Shown in pieces: positions 34,769 through 45,248 of a stretch of DNA of 64,000 nt. The first letter of the stretch is position 1. Each line of letters opens with the position of its first letter. Origin of the DNA: Phytophthora hibernalis (taxonomy: Eukaryota > Oomycota > Peronosporomycetes > Peronosporales > Peronosporaceae); contig JAAKBF010000039.1 of NCBI GenBank assembly GCA_012656075.1, positions 186,001-250,000 on the forward strand, in the 5' to 3' direction. Made by a program: the position numbers and the translations under genes. The notes beneath the pieces were generated by a model. The model worked only from the letters and a program-made list of their open reading frames with translations, ran no database searches and was not told where the DNA came from.

Positions 34769-35199
34769 ATGCGTCAATTTTCAGCCTCCGCCCTCCTGTT
34801 GATCGCCATCTTCGCATGCGTAAGCACCTTTGCTGCTGCATGGTACGGTACTGTCAAATTCTACTCCGACGTGGAATTCAAGGGCACGACGTTCCCGTGG
34901 GGCATCTCCAAGACGCAGCGGTGCTACAACCTCTCGTGCTGGGATAACCGAGCGTCGTCGGTCAAGTGGGAAGACCTGCCGACAAAAGGGAGCTTCAGTG
35001 GCAAGTCGCGTATCGCCTTCTTCACCGACAAAGACTGTAAGGGGAGAGTCGAGAATGGTCCACGGATGCCACCGACGATACTCCAAAGGACTTTACGCAG
35101 GACGGGATCAACGACGCCGTTTCTTCGTTTATCATCTGGGAGACCAACAAGAAGATCACGAACGGACATGAGACGCCGTGTCCGTGGGGAACAAGCTAG
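34769..35199 (+). pseudogene. Beta/gamma-crystallin-like secreted protein, copy B (one frameshift)
   Basis: A good signal peptide (MRQFSASALLLIAIFACVST) is followed by the domain AWYGTVKFYSDVEFKGTTF. The first calcium-type motif is DNRASS, next to CYNLSC. A missing base near 35050 puts the rest (DGINDAVSSFIIWE, then TPCPWGTS and TAG at 35197) in another frame. Read as given, translation continues to 35278 with an unrelated Arg-rich tail. The break sits at the same base as in copy A. Confidence 0.75.
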
Positions 35200-35328
35200 T
35201 TGTACGAGAAGTAGGAAGGCAGGTAAAGGAAGAGAACTCGATTGCAACTGCTTCTGCAATTGTTGCACTATTATCTAGTGGCCTGTCTGTCTCTATCTGC
35301 GGATTGCCAACACCTCGTTTTGCTAGGT

Positions 35329-36764
35329 TCATGCGTTGATGGTAGCAATGGCGACTGCAGTGATGACGAAGGTGAGGGCCAGGACGACGCTCGCAAATGG
35401 CACCGAGCTCACAATTGGCTCCGTGAACTCGGTGATGGCCGCGCCGGGGAACCCCACACGCGCTGGCAGTAACGACTGCCAATGACCTGGAACCAGCACG
35501 GAATCGTTAACCCGAGCAGGAAGCCGAAGAGCCCTGCAACGGCGAAGATGAAGTCCAGCCGCTTGAACACGATAGCGAACAGAATCGGCGGGACCGCCAC
35601 TGACAGGCGGCACATGCTGCGCGTGTGTCCCTCGCCAAAGCGAGCAGTGAGGTGCGACGGGAACGACATGAGCATGTTGTCTCCCACAGTGACACCCACC
35701 ATCGGGTACGCCGACACCACATTGATCACGGGGAAAAGCAGGATCACGAGCTGCACAATGATCCCGACCGGGTTAGAGTGGCCACACTCCTCCCATCCAT
35801 TGCCGCAGCCTGTGTAATTGCTCCACATTAGCGTCGCCAACGGGTTGATCTTGTCGAAGGACAGAGCCCCGAGTAGACCGACCAGTAGGTAGCATGTTCC
35901 AGCGACCAACAACGCTGAAAATGCCACGAAGCGCGCCTTGGACTTGGGGTTCAGCGGCTGCAGCGCATCCGGCATGTTGTACTGGCAGTTGAGCGCCAGC
36001 AGCGTGGGGCCAAAGCCCTTGCCAAAGTTCCCCCAGTTCACGAGGCCGATTGCGTCATACCGTGCGGCCACCGCGTCGTGTCCGTCGCTCGTCACCTTTA
36101 CCAGCATCGTCACGAGCATGAGCGCGAAGGCCACGATGCGGTACACGGACAGGAACTTCTGCACGAGCGCCTGATCGCTGATGTCCATGAGCACCATGGA
36201 CAGCACAATGGCCGAGAAGATGGCCATGAACACGTAGTAACCGTCCAGGCAGCCTGAAGACGGCGCGTCTCCGTACACGTCGCAGGACTCGCCGAGCACA
36301 TAACTGAAGAAGAGGGAGGCTGTGGACGACGAGAAGACGGACGCGTAGGACCAGAGCGAGCCGATGCAGTACAGACCCATGACGAGCTGCACCGCGCCCT
36401 TGCCCCATCGCCCCACGAACATGTCGGCGATCGTGGCGAACTCAAACTTGCGGTACGTGATCTGGTGGCGTGGGGCGCCTCCTCCCGTGGCTGCACAGAC
36501 GCCTTCAGCTCTGGCTAGAGACTCGAGCGTGTAGTTCATAGTGAGAAGTGAGCCTGAGACGCCCACGATCATGAGCATGAGACTGAGTCCGATACCAGCC
36601 TCCATGAAGGCATAGGGAAGACCGAAGCAGCCTGTGCCAATCACATAGTTGAGCGCCATGGCCAACGTCACGGCCGGACCGTAGGGCTTCACCGCCATGT
36701 GGTCGCCCTCCCATGAGCCGCTGAGGCTGCGTGTGAGCAGGTGCGTGCGCTCGGTGGCTGTCAT
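35329..36764 (-). CDS. Amino acid/auxin permease family transporter
   Basis: About 480 residues with some 11 hydrophobic segments. The first is preceded by the AAAP hallmark (LNYVIGTGCFGLPYAFMEAG). The start could be the ATG at 36764 (MTATERTHLL) or 36809. Family members move amino acids with protons or sodium across plasma or vacuolar membranes; the substrate cannot be told. The C-terminal membrane segment (VPFASVVLALTFVITAVAIA, end at 35329) is reached only if one G is added to a G4 run (CCCC at 35452-35455 on the plus strand). As written, the frame ends early at 35409 with an unrelated tail. Confidence 0.8.
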
Positions 36765-37015
36765 AGCTACGGAGTGCGTACGTATTATAGTACCCATGGA
36801 GTGGACCAAGATACGTCACACACACACCTGCGAAAGACGATATCTGATTCAGCAACACCGGTACAGCGTACCAAGTGAATACTACGTCCCTCTCAAGCCG
36901 ATCATGTTGAAGATCTCTCCCACGTCGGAACCCGTTTCGTAAACACGACGTGTGACGCGCTTCAGCCCATCACGTCAGTCTGCGATCCACCCTGAAGCTC
37001 ACTTGTCCTTTCGCC

Positions 37016-37990
37016 ATGTTGCGTCCTGTGCTCCGCTCGCTTCCTCGCGCCACGCCGTCGCTGCTGGCGCGCGCCCTGTCTACATCCGCAGGCGACGTCA
37101 AGATCCAGAAGGTGGGGATGGTAGGCTTAGGCCTCATGGGCCACGGCATCGCGCAGACCGCCGCGTCCGCAGGATTCGACGTCGTGGCGCTGGACGCCAA
37201 CCCCCAAGGTCTCGAGAGCGGCATGAAGCGCATCGAGGGGTCCCTGTCCAAGCTGCTGAGTCGTGGCGTAAAGAAGGGGACAATCACGCAGCAGCAGGCG
37301 GACGACCAGGCGGCTGCAGCCCTCGGCCGCATCACGCCCACGACGGAGCTACAGGCGCTGGCGGACTGCGACCTCGTGATCGAGGCCATCGTGGAGAACG
37401 TGGGCGTGAAGAAGGAGTTCTACGCGAACCTGGGACGCGTGGCCAAGCCCTCGGCCATCCTGGCGTCCAACACGTCGTCGCTCGCCATCTCCGACTTCGC
37501 CGGCTCGTCGGGCCGCGCGTCGCAGGTCGTGGGCCTGCACTTCTTCAATCCCGTGCAGCTCATGAAGCTCGTGGAGGTTGTTCGCACGGACGCGACGGAC
37601 CCCAAGGTCTTCGACGCCTGCAAGCAGTGGGTTCTGGACATTGGAAAACACCCGGTGAGCTGCAAGGACACGCCTGGCTTCATCGTCAACCGCCTGCTGG
37701 TGCCTTACCTGGCGCAGGCTATTGCCCTCTATGAGCGTGGAGACGCCACCAAAGAGGACATTGATGTCAGCATGCAGTTTGGTGCAGGACACCCCATGGG
37801 GCCCATCACGCTCGCGGACTACGTCGGCCTGGACACGACGCTCTTCATCCTGGAGGGATGGGTGCGCGACCACCCGAACGAGCCAGCCTTCTTTGTGCCC
37901 GATATCGTCCGCAAGAAAGTGGCCGAGGGAAAGCTGGGCCGCAAGACTGGCGAGGGGTTCTACAAGTGGGACGGCGACAAGCGGCAGTAA
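37016..37990 (+). CDS. HADH: 3-hydroxyacyl-CoA dehydrogenase, mitochondrial
   Basis: 324 aa, uninterrupted. An Arg/Ser-rich presequence (MLRPVLRSLPRATPSLLARA) suggests mitochondrial import. The NAD-binding Rossmann fold starts VGMVGLGLMGHGIAQ. ADCDLVIEAIVEN and SNTSSLAISD follow, then the catalytic GLHFFNPVQLMKLVE (His-Glu pair), and the C-terminal dimer domain contains TPGFIVNRLLVPYL and GHPMGPITLADYVGLD. It oxidises L-3-hydroxyacyl-CoA to 3-ketoacyl-CoA in fatty-acid beta-oxidation. The length fits the single-domain short-chain enzyme. 3-hydroxybutyryl-CoA dehydrogenase is the closest alternative. Confidence 0.93.
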   Translation: MLRPVLRSLPRATPSLLARALSTSAGDVKIQKVGMVGLGLMGHGIAQTAASAGFDVVALDANPQGLESGMKRIEGSLSKLLSRGVKKGTITQQQADDQAAAALGRITPTTELQALADCDLVIEAIVENVGVKKEFYANLGRVAKPSAILASNTSSLAISDFAGSSGRASQVVGLHFFNPVQLMKLVEVVRTDATDPKVFDACKQWVLDIGKHPVSCKDTPGFIVNRLLVPYLAQAIALYERGDATKEDIDVSMQFGAGHPMGPITLADYVGLDTTLFILEGWVRDHPNEPAFFVPDIVRKKVAEGKLGRKTGEGFYKWDGDKRQ

Positions 37991-38128
37991 ACGGACGAGC
38001 AATGAAGTAGCTCCGACTCCAGCAATACAGTTTTCCTAACAATGTCCACGTCAACTAACTTGAAAACATTAACAAAACTCACATTTTACTAGCTTCCGTT
38101 GTCTGGATTCAACGTTCATATGCTTCGC

Positions 38129-40477
38129 CTACAGGCGGGACGAGACCATGGCCTTGGAAGCGAATTCCTGGGCCGCAACGGGGTACTGATTGTCGACTTC
38201 GATGTACCAGGCCGCAAACCACGCGCGCTTTTCGGCTTCACAATTCTGCGAGATGCGTGCAAACAGCGCACTCTTCAACGCACGGAGTACACAAGGATGT
38301 ATTTTCCAACGCGCAAGAAGTCGCTCTGCTTCCATAGCACAAGCCTCCAAAATATTCATTGGAGCCATCTTCATCAGCTCAAACACCAAACCGGCCAGAT
38401 ACAATCCGTCGGTCTCACTCGCGATAGAATCATTCTTGACAGTGGACTTTACTAGGGCCTTGTCCTTGGTAAGCTTTCTCGATACTTCTTCAACTGTCAT
38501 CTTTTCTTCCTCGGCCAGTAATGCAGAACTGCGGTCGCAGCATTTTCGGATCGCCCAGAGGACCATTCGCTGAGCTGCTTCCATGGTCTCGTTATCGTTC
38601 GCAGTTGGCATCGTGAGTGCTTCCGAGTAGAAGAGAGAACCAAAAATCGCGCCGCATGTCTTCGTGAGAGCCTGTCGGGATGCGTTCGTTGGAAACGCAG
38701 CAAGTGTGACTTGCAGGTAGTGTGGGAAAATTGTGAAAAGTGGTGTGAACTGCGCCAAGTGCGTAAGACATACGCCGAGGAATCTGTGAGCGAAGGCGTC
38801 AACCGGCTCGAAAACATTGTAAAGCCCTGAAAACACCACCGCGAGCGCGTCATCTATCAGCGTTGCGCACTGAAAGAGTAAAATGCCCAGTTTGCGTTGC
38901 ATGATAAGCCCAACGGCCAGTGTCTGACATCCGGCAACGAAATTCATCTCCGGTGGAATGTCGATATTTGCCGGCATCGAATGCATTCCCAATGACCGCA
39001 ACACTGGTGCTAAGATGGTTTCAGGTGGTGTAGCAGTTTGCTCCAGCGCCTGCTCCAGCTTCTGCGTGACTGATTGCATCGGTATATTTGTAGTTGGCGA
39101 CGCACATATCTCTCGTGCAAATTCAATTCGAGAGAGTGCCAGGAAAGCCCGAACGAGGTGACCAGACGATAGGATTTTAAGAATCGGCGTGACCGTGACG
39201 TAGAACTGCTTTAGAACCGACACGATATCTGGCAGAAAGCTTTCACCTTGAGGTCCAATGGCAGCCGAAGATTTTAATTGAATCAGCATCTTCGGACGAA
39301 AAAGCTCCGAAGGAAGCACTGATTGTGCAGCATCCAGCAGTGCCAAATGCGCAGTGAGAGAAGTCTGGAAGAACCCGACCATCTCCTCGATGCATGTTTC
39401 AGTCATCTGTAGCGAGTATTCTTGCAGAACAGCATGTGAAGGCTCACCAACCAGCGTCTGCAATCTCCGATACACTTCCGTCTGATAGTCAGCGATGCAT
39501 GTATCATTAAGTGGCCTCAAGCGTGAAGACAGCAGTGGCAAGCAACCAATTCGGAGCAGTGCAAACTGGCTGAGAAGAGCTGCATTTCCAAAATGCAGCT
39601 GAGTACTGGATTCTCTAGCATCACCTAGCACTGCGAGCCCCAGTGCCATAGCAACAATGGTAACGGGGCTGCGAGGTTGCGGGAACAGTCCGCGTGACAG
39701 CTCGTCAACTGCAGCACCACTAAGCGACTCCAAATACGCCACCACCTGCGGTGTCCGACGCGTCGTCGTCAATCCACTCAAAACCATCACAGTTACCGCC
39801 ACACTCGCTGCATTCTTGTTGATCCTTTCCACGCCCATCTTCATTGTAGCAAACTTCACCCAAGCATCCGCCAGTAACGAGTTCTTCGTCGCAGCTAAAT
39901 ACCCTCGAAACCGCACAGCCACATTGGCAATGAACGCAACTTGATATCCACGCATGGCAGCCGTCATCCAGTGCAGACACACCTCCAGCAACCTCAATGC
40001 AACGTGGTCAAACGCTGCAGATGAAGCTCCATCCAGCGGTCTGCCCAGCACCGCATCCCACAGCTCACAACTGAACGCTACCTGCTTCTCCTGGTTGCAA
40101 TGGCTTAGAGACGTCGGGAAATTCTCAGGCGGACGTGACGTCCTCACGAGACTGGCAAAGCTCTGCTGGGAGCACCGCAGCACGTCCAGAGAGCAGCCCA
40201 ACTGCGTCCACAGCATCCAGAACCTCTTGCTCATGGTTTTCTGCGTCTGCTGCTTGTGCCAATGCAGAAAAACCTGCGATAATTCATGCAGCGTCTTCTG
40301 CTCCTCAACCTGTGGGTTTGCAGCCTCCGAAGGCGTCGCGATCTTCCTGTGCAGCCAGCCGAGGGCGCGCGTCATGGCCTGGGCGACGTCTTCCTGCTCT
40401 ACGTGACTCTCCGCCGTCAGCAGATCGAAGCTCGCGGCGTTCAGCACGCGCAGAGAAGACGCGACCTCCTCCATCAT
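38129..40477 (-). CDS. Unrecognised 782-aa helical protein
   Basis: A single uninterrupted frame of 782 codons without introns, starting MMEEVASSLRVLNAASFDL. Composition is Leu/Ala-rich and helical throughout, with no signal peptide and no clear membrane segment, which suggests an alpha-solenoid. Short stretches such as RRTPQVVAYLESLSGAAVDE and FAHRFLGVCLTHLAQFTPLF could be helical repeats. The intact length next to conserved genes marks it as a real host gene, tail to tail with HADH. I do not recognise the family. Confidence 0.75.
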   Translation of the reverse strand: MMEEVASSLRVLNAASFDLLTAESHVEQEDVAQAMTRALGWLHRKIATPSEAANPQVEEQKTLHELSQVFLHWHKQQTQKTMSKRFWMLWTQLGCSLDVLRCSQQSFASLVRTSRPPENFPTSLSHCNQEKQVAFSCELWDAVLGRPLDGASSAAFDHVALRLLEVCLHWMTAAMRGYQVAFIANVAVRFRGYLAATKNSLLADAWVKFATMKMGVERINKNAASVAVTVMVLSGLTTTRRTPQVVAYLESLSGAAVDELSRGLFPQPRSPVTIVAMALGLAVLGDARESSTQLHFGNAALLSQFALLRIGCLPLLSSRLRPLNDTCIADYQTEVYRRLQTLVGEPSHAVLQEYSLQMTETCIEEMVGFFQTSLTAHLALLDAAQSVLPSELFRPKMLIQLKSSAAIGPQGESFLPDIVSVLKQFYVTVTPILKILSSGHLVRAFLALSRIEFAREICASPTTNIPMQSVTQKLEQALEQTATPPETILAPVLRSLGMHSMPANIDIPPEMNFVAGCQTLAVGLIMQRKLGILLFQCATLIDDALAVVFSGLYNVFEPVDAFAHRFLGVCLTHLAQFTPLFTIFPHYLQVTLAAFPTNASRQALTKTCGAIFGSLFYSEALTMPTANDNETMEAAQRMVLWAIRKCCDRSSALLAEEEKMTVEEVSRKLTKDKALVKSTVKNDSIASETDGLYLAGLVFELMKMAPMNILEACAMEAERLLARWKIHPCVLRALKSALFARISQNCEAEKRAWFAAWYIEVDNQYPVAAQEFASKAMVSSRL

Positions 40478-40854
40478 TTAGTCAACACTTCCGATTGCAG
40501 TGATGTCTGACACTTCGATTTAATCGTACCTGTCAGGTAACTTCTTTTAACTGGCATGCTATATTCTGGTACGAGGTGCGTACTTTAGCAGTACGTATTT
40601 TAATATAGATCTGAGTATTTCACAGATAAGACATACATTTGCACTTAAGACACAGACTCTATCAGCCAATCATTGCTCCATCAAAATCAAACTTTGAAGT
40701 ACATGTTACTATTTCTGCACACAAATCTATAGCTTCTTCTTAGCTGAATCTATATCTTCTCCAAATTTATCTTTTCTCATAGACTTTGATCTACCGGTAG
40801 ACTACCGGTAGATGTCGAAATCACCCATCATTTTTCTGCTTGGAGATCGCCAAT
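40478..40854. promoter_or_regulatory. Divergent intergenic region
   Basis: 377 bp between the divergently transcribed 782-aa protein gene and the hydrolase gene, presumably holding both promoters. It contains two copies of the palindrome CTACCGGTAG (40791-40800 and 40802-40811), 44 bp before the hydrolase start. Confidence 0.4.
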
Positions 40855-41965
40855 ATGCTGTCCTCAAATGTGACGAGTTTCCTGGAGACGCTCAAGTTAC
40901 ACGCACAGCGCCACGGCGTGTTAGCTGCGCTCCTGGCGCTGGCACTTGCTCGCTTCGTGTTCCACCGACGCCGCGGCCACTTGGACCAGCTGCGCGTGCA
41001 CCGCGCGCTCAGTCGGCAGTTGACAACCGACGCGTCGTCCAGCCCCGTGGAGGAGTGGAGCGTCGTGGCGGAGGACGGCACGCAGGCCCAGTCGCTCGTG
41101 TTCTACCCACGCAGACGCAGGAAGAGAAGCTGCTGGTACTCGTGGTGCCTGGCAATCCTGGCGTCCTGTTCTACTACCTGCCGCTCATGCAGCAGCTCGT
41201 CCAGACACACGGCCGTCGTTATGAAGTGCGCTGTCTGTCCCACGCAGGCCACTTTATGCCGTGGAAGAACAGCGGACGCGCCTTCTCGCTGCAGCAACAG
41301 CTGGCGCACAAGACGTTCTACCTGCAGCAGAGACTGCGGGAGGACCCGACGCTGCGCTTCGTGCTCATCGGCCACTCCATCGGCAGCTTCTTCCTGCTGG
41401 ACATTGCACGGAAGTTCCCCCAACAGATCGCCAAGATGGTGCTGATGCAGCCTACCATCATGCACATGGCTCTCTCCCCAAGGGCAGACAGATGATGCCA
41501 CTCTTCAACCACTACGATCAAGGGGTGGCTCTTGTAGCTTTGGTCGAGTACTTGGTACCTTCGGGGTTGCGTCAATGGATCGTACGCCGTGTGGTTGGAG
41601 CCAAGACGTCGCAGACGCTCCAGCTGGCGTCGCTGTCTCTCGTGAACGCCAGCGTCATGCGCAACGTCCTGGGGATGGCTGCGGACGAGATGCAGGACGT
41701 TGCAGAACTTGATGAGGAGCTCATCGCACAACACGAAGACAAGATCCTGTTTGTGTACTCGACGGTGGACGAGTGGGTGCCTGCTGACTTCATGCAGCAG
41801 TACCAGGTGCGCTTCCCGAATGCGCAGCACCGCGTCGTGCCCCAAGCGCACGCCTTCATGATGGAGCAAAACGGCACGCGTGACATGGCGGCGCATATTT
41901 CGCAGTGGATTGGCGATCTCCTTGAAGGCAAACAGGTGCGCCAAGTGGACGCTACAGCGGCGTAG
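40855..41965 (+). CDS. LDAH: Lipid-droplet-associated hydrolase-like protein, two frame breaks
   Basis: The ATG at 40855 (MLSSNVTSFLETLKLHAQRH) is preferred over the in-frame TTG at 40840. An N-terminal hydrophobic helix precedes the alpha/beta-hydrolase fold: LVLVVPGNPGVLFYYLPLMQ, the nucleophile elbow FVLIGHSIGSFFLLD (Ser in GHSIG), then IMHMALSPKG, FVYSTVDEWVPADFM and the late His in VVPQAHAFMMEQ. PGNPG plus GHSxG is typical of LDAH, an ester hydrolase on lipid droplets. Reading it needs one C added at 41106-41108 and one at 41476-41479, both C runs, so the breaks may be sequence errors. Confidence 0.78.
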
Positions 41966-42107
41966 ATCTGCAAACTCGATTTTTATTTTTCTGCGTGGCT
42001 AACGAATTCACAATGGGGTCTCAGGATTCATCAAACGGTGAACTACATGTAGATTGATGCTGCAGTTGTGTGTGTTTCTACAACTCGAAATACACAACCG
42101 GAGGACT

Positions 42108-42544
42108 TCACCCCAAGCAGCACTTGAAGTCCCAGGGGCATGGTAGCGTCGTGCCCTTCTTGTCCTTACTGAATTGCCAGATCATGAAGGACGAGATGTC
42201 GTCGTCGATGCCGTCGAGGAAAAAGTTCCCTGGGAAGAAGCCTGGATCCTTAATTTCCAGTGACGGACGGTGCCCGTGCAGTCCTTGCCCGTGTAGAAGG
42301 CGATGCGAGACTTGCCGTCGAACGCCCCCCACTCCACCAGGTCGCTCCACTTGGCGGATGTAGCTCGGTCGTTGTAGCAGCTCAGGTTGATGCACTGCTG
42401 CGAATCGTCGATGGTATACTTGTACGTGCCGCCGCTGTCGTCATGCCACCGATTGTTGTAAAAAGTCACAGTTCCCGACCAAGCCGTCACAGACTCGAAG
42501 ACGAAGACGTGAACAAGCAGAGAGAGCAATGTGAACGCGGCCAT
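42108..42544 (-). pseudogene. Beta/gamma-crystallin-like secreted protein, copy C (one frameshift)
   Basis: The signal peptide MAAFTLLSLLVHVFVFESV leads to AWSGTVTFYNNRWHDD, CINLSC and the first site NDRATS. FDGKSRIAFYTGKDC precedes a single missing G after VRHW (near 42257). The other frame then gives GNFFLDGIDDDISSFMIW (second site DDDISS) and ends CPWDFKCCLG at 42108. It is very similar to copy D. Confidence 0.75.
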
Positions 42545-42969
42545 ATTGCAATGTGGTCACGAGCAGAATTGGAAAGTGCTTCAGCCCAACTCTCAATTAC
42601 ATGTACTTAATTCATGAATGAGGGCATTGCATCCACTGGTGTCATCATTGGTGCCGTTGCACTCTATCCACGCAATCGAAGGTGCTATGCTGAACCATTG
42701 ATTTTTTACTGGTAGTCGCCCTCTTGACACGCGACCTACATGTACAGCCAGTTGTTTTTCCAGTAAATGTTGTACAAATTGTCGGGACAAACAATCCTCA
42801 AGTGAATGGCTCCTTCTGTCATTTGTAGCTGTGATACAAGAGCTGAATCACAGATCCTAGATGACAACATGCAAGGAAGGAGACAACCCCAGATATTTGT
42901 ATCGGACCCATAGTCGACAGCAATGCCTTTGTCTTTCCACTTCGCAATTTCAGCTCAAGATCAGTAGCA

Positions 42970-43449
42970 ATGCCTTCACTGTGGGTGTTTGTCCTCGTAT
43001 TGATGACTATCTCTGGGGACACTTGTTCGGGGGACACCGAGGTGGCTGAAGACTACACCAAATTCGACGGCACAGTCGAGCTTTATTCCGGCATCTACTA
43101 TGACTCTCCTCTGCTCACAATCAACCTCAACGTGCCGAATCGATGCTACAACATCAACTGTACGAATATCAACAACAAAATAGCATCTGCGAAGTGGTCG
43201 GGACTTCCGATAACAGGGTGGGCTGGAAAAGCATACATCACGTTTTACGCCGGTGTGAATTGCGCTGGCAGCAAAACGTCGGCATTGCTACCACACAACG
43301 GAGGGCTTCGAGAAATACTCTTTCCGAAAATCAAAGACAGCGCCTCATCCTTTATGGTGCGATCAGAATCCAGAATCCGACGAAATGGCATTGCGAACGT
43401 GTGCAGCTGGTCTGGGGCTGAAGTAGGCGGGTCTGTATCTGAAAGCTAG
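42970..43449 (+). CDS. Beta/gamma-crystallin-like secreted protein, copy E
   Basis: 159 aa, uninterrupted. The signal peptide MPSLWVFVLVLMTISGD leads to FDGTVELYSGIYYDSPLLTI. CYNINC and NNKIAS form the first site region, then KAYITFYAGVNC and a second site KDSASS in IKDSASSFMV. The C-terminus ends GAEVGGSVSES. It is closest to copy K. The first site has Ala where Ser/Thr is usual, so calcium binding may be weaker. Predicted secreted; function unknown. Confidence 0.75.
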   Translation: MPSLWVFVLVLMTISGDTCSGDTEVAEDYTKFDGTVELYSGIYYDSPLLTINLNVPNRCYNINCTNINNKIASAKWSGLPITGWAGKAYITFYAGVNCAGSKTSALLPHNGGLREILFPKIKDSASSFMVRSESRIRRNGIANVCSWSGAEVGGSVSES

Positions 43450-44282
43450 AACCGTGCGAAAGGATACGATGTGCTCAGGGACACGAATTGCAAGTTTCCC
43501 GTATCAGTCAGTCAGATTACTGTAGCTGTAATTCCGGACTCGTTTCCTGTTTTAGTTTCAGTTCACGTCCAAAACATGATGTTGACCGACATGCAATCAT
43601 GTTTCGCTTTACCTCAAAATAAACAAACAGTAGGGAGATATGCCTGCTTATTGTTCTAAGCACAACTCACACGAGCAGTCGATGTTTGGCCGAGCTATGG
43701 TGTCTATTTTGTTTTGAGGGGGTTAAGGGGTCCTCGAGCTATCGTACCTATAATATTAGGTCGGTGGGAAAACGTCATCGCCTTGTGCCGCTCCATGCAA
43801 GTGAAGCTTCTGATAGCTCCTCATCAATTTGAACACTGACACAATATCCATGCCGATCCATTTGTAGCTAAAAATGATTTTGGTGCGTGCATTTAACAAT
43901 TTCTTCGTCTTGACGATCTTTGGAATTTTTAAGTGTAACGTTAACAGATCTTGGTGACCAGTGTCAGTGCACTATAATGACTCGATTCGCTGTTTCGTGT
44001 ATCATTAATCGATTCTACTATATGCGCATCGATTTTGACGACCCTACCAAAATTCATGCTCGTGTTGCTATCCAGCGTACGTCTACCTATTTATAAAAAA
44101 AACTTTTACTGCGGATAACCAAGTTAATCTTTTTGCATGGACAACACGAAATGGATGCGTTAAATAGACCCAGACATTTAGAAACTCTTTAAATAAAAGC
44201 AAAGCAACAACAATGTTTAAGGGGTTCCACCACATTTCCTAAGCCGGAAATTGCTTACAATCACTCCACAGGTATTTCTATC
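43450..44282. other. AT-rich intergenic region
   Basis: Over 800 bp with no gene or transposon end recognised. Confidence 0.5.
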
Positions 44283-44571
44283 CTAGACAACACAACACTT
44301 GAAATCCCAAGGGCATGGTATAATAGCATCGTCCCCTTCCTGTTCTTACTGAATTGCCAGATCATGAAGGACGAGATATCATTGTCGATGCCGTCCAGAA
44401 AGAAGTTGCCTGGATATCCATCCGGGTGTTTGATATCCCAGTCACGTACGGTTCCGGTGCAGTCCTTGCCCGTGTAGAAGGCGATGCGAGACTTGCCGTC
44501 GAAAGCCCCCACCCCACCAGGTCACTCCACTTGGCGGATGTAGCTCGGTCGTTGTAGCAGCTCAGGTTGAT
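44283..44571 (-). pseudogene. Beta/gamma-crystallin-like copy D (5'-truncated fragment)
   Basis: Similarity to copy C starts abruptly at INLSCYNDRATSAKW (44571); the signal peptide and first strand are missing. It runs through DWDIKHPDGYPGNFFLDG and IDNDISSFMIWQFSK. At least two frame breaks are present: one near 44505 in a C run, and one before the final CPWDFKCC block. Confidence 0.75.
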
Positions 44572-44625
44572 GACTGTCAGAACTCTCCAAACTGCGATTA
44601 AAGTGGATGCTTATTTTGCTAGACT

Positions 44626-45039
44626 TTAATCGGCAACTCGATTAGTGATGTTGAATACGGCCTGCTCATCCAGTTTGCACGCGTTCACTAGTCCACTGGT
44701 CGCGTACTGTCCGGTTTCCCAAATCATGAACGCCCCAACACTTTGAGTAAATTTCGCGTCGGAAAAGTAAAGAGCTCCATCCGGTGTACCAGATCCGATG
44801 GCTTGATGCGTCTGACAGTTTTCGTTGCTGTAGAAGACGACTTTCGTGTGGCCTTTGACTCCCTGCCACGTTGCAGACGTTTTTGGTCCGCCAAAGCAGG
44901 TATTGATGGAGTAGCACCGCTGGGTTACCGCGTCGATCCTGAATTTACGGGGAGTATCTTCAGTTCCTCCGAATAGAGTCACCGTCATGGCTAGCGCTCC
45001 AGCGATGGTAAGAGATATGATAAGTAGCGTCTTCATCAA
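44626..45039 (-). CDS. Beta/gamma-crystallin-like secreted protein, copy F (divergent)
   Basis: 137 aa, uninterrupted. The signal peptide is MMKTLLIISLTIAGALA; the domain follows with MTVTLFGGTEDTPRKFRID, CYSINTC, KTSATWQG, KVVFYSNENC and SVGAFMIWETGQY. Both calcium-type motifs are degraded: GGPKTS in place of (N/D)(N/D)xxSS, and TQSVGA at the second site. Cysteine positions are kept. It may have lost metal binding while keeping the fold. Confidence 0.7.
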   Translation of the reverse strand: MMKTLLIISLTIAGALAMTVTLFGGTEDTPRKFRIDAVTQRCYSINTCFGGPKTSATWQGVKGHTKVVFYSNENCQTHQAIGSGTPDGALYFSDAKFTQSVGAFMIWETGQYATSGLVNACKLDEQAVFNITNRVAD

Positions 45040-45248
45040 CGCTATTCAACTCGTTCGGTTCTGTTTCGTAAATGACATTGACTTAAGGACTGCGACTGAT
45101 TTTGATCTGCAGTGCACTACCATCCATTTCCAATGGAGTTGGCTAATTCCCGCTGATATCAGCAGCTTTAGCACAGAGACAAATACTTTGCTGCTGTGAT
45201 GCGGTAGCAATTTAACTGATATAGTCAACACTACAGTAGCTGTTTTAC

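Noticed and set aside
36055..36496. Arg/Ser/His-rich minus-strand frames of 117 and 128 codons
   Set aside because: They are out-of-frame readings of the GC-rich amino-acid permease gene.
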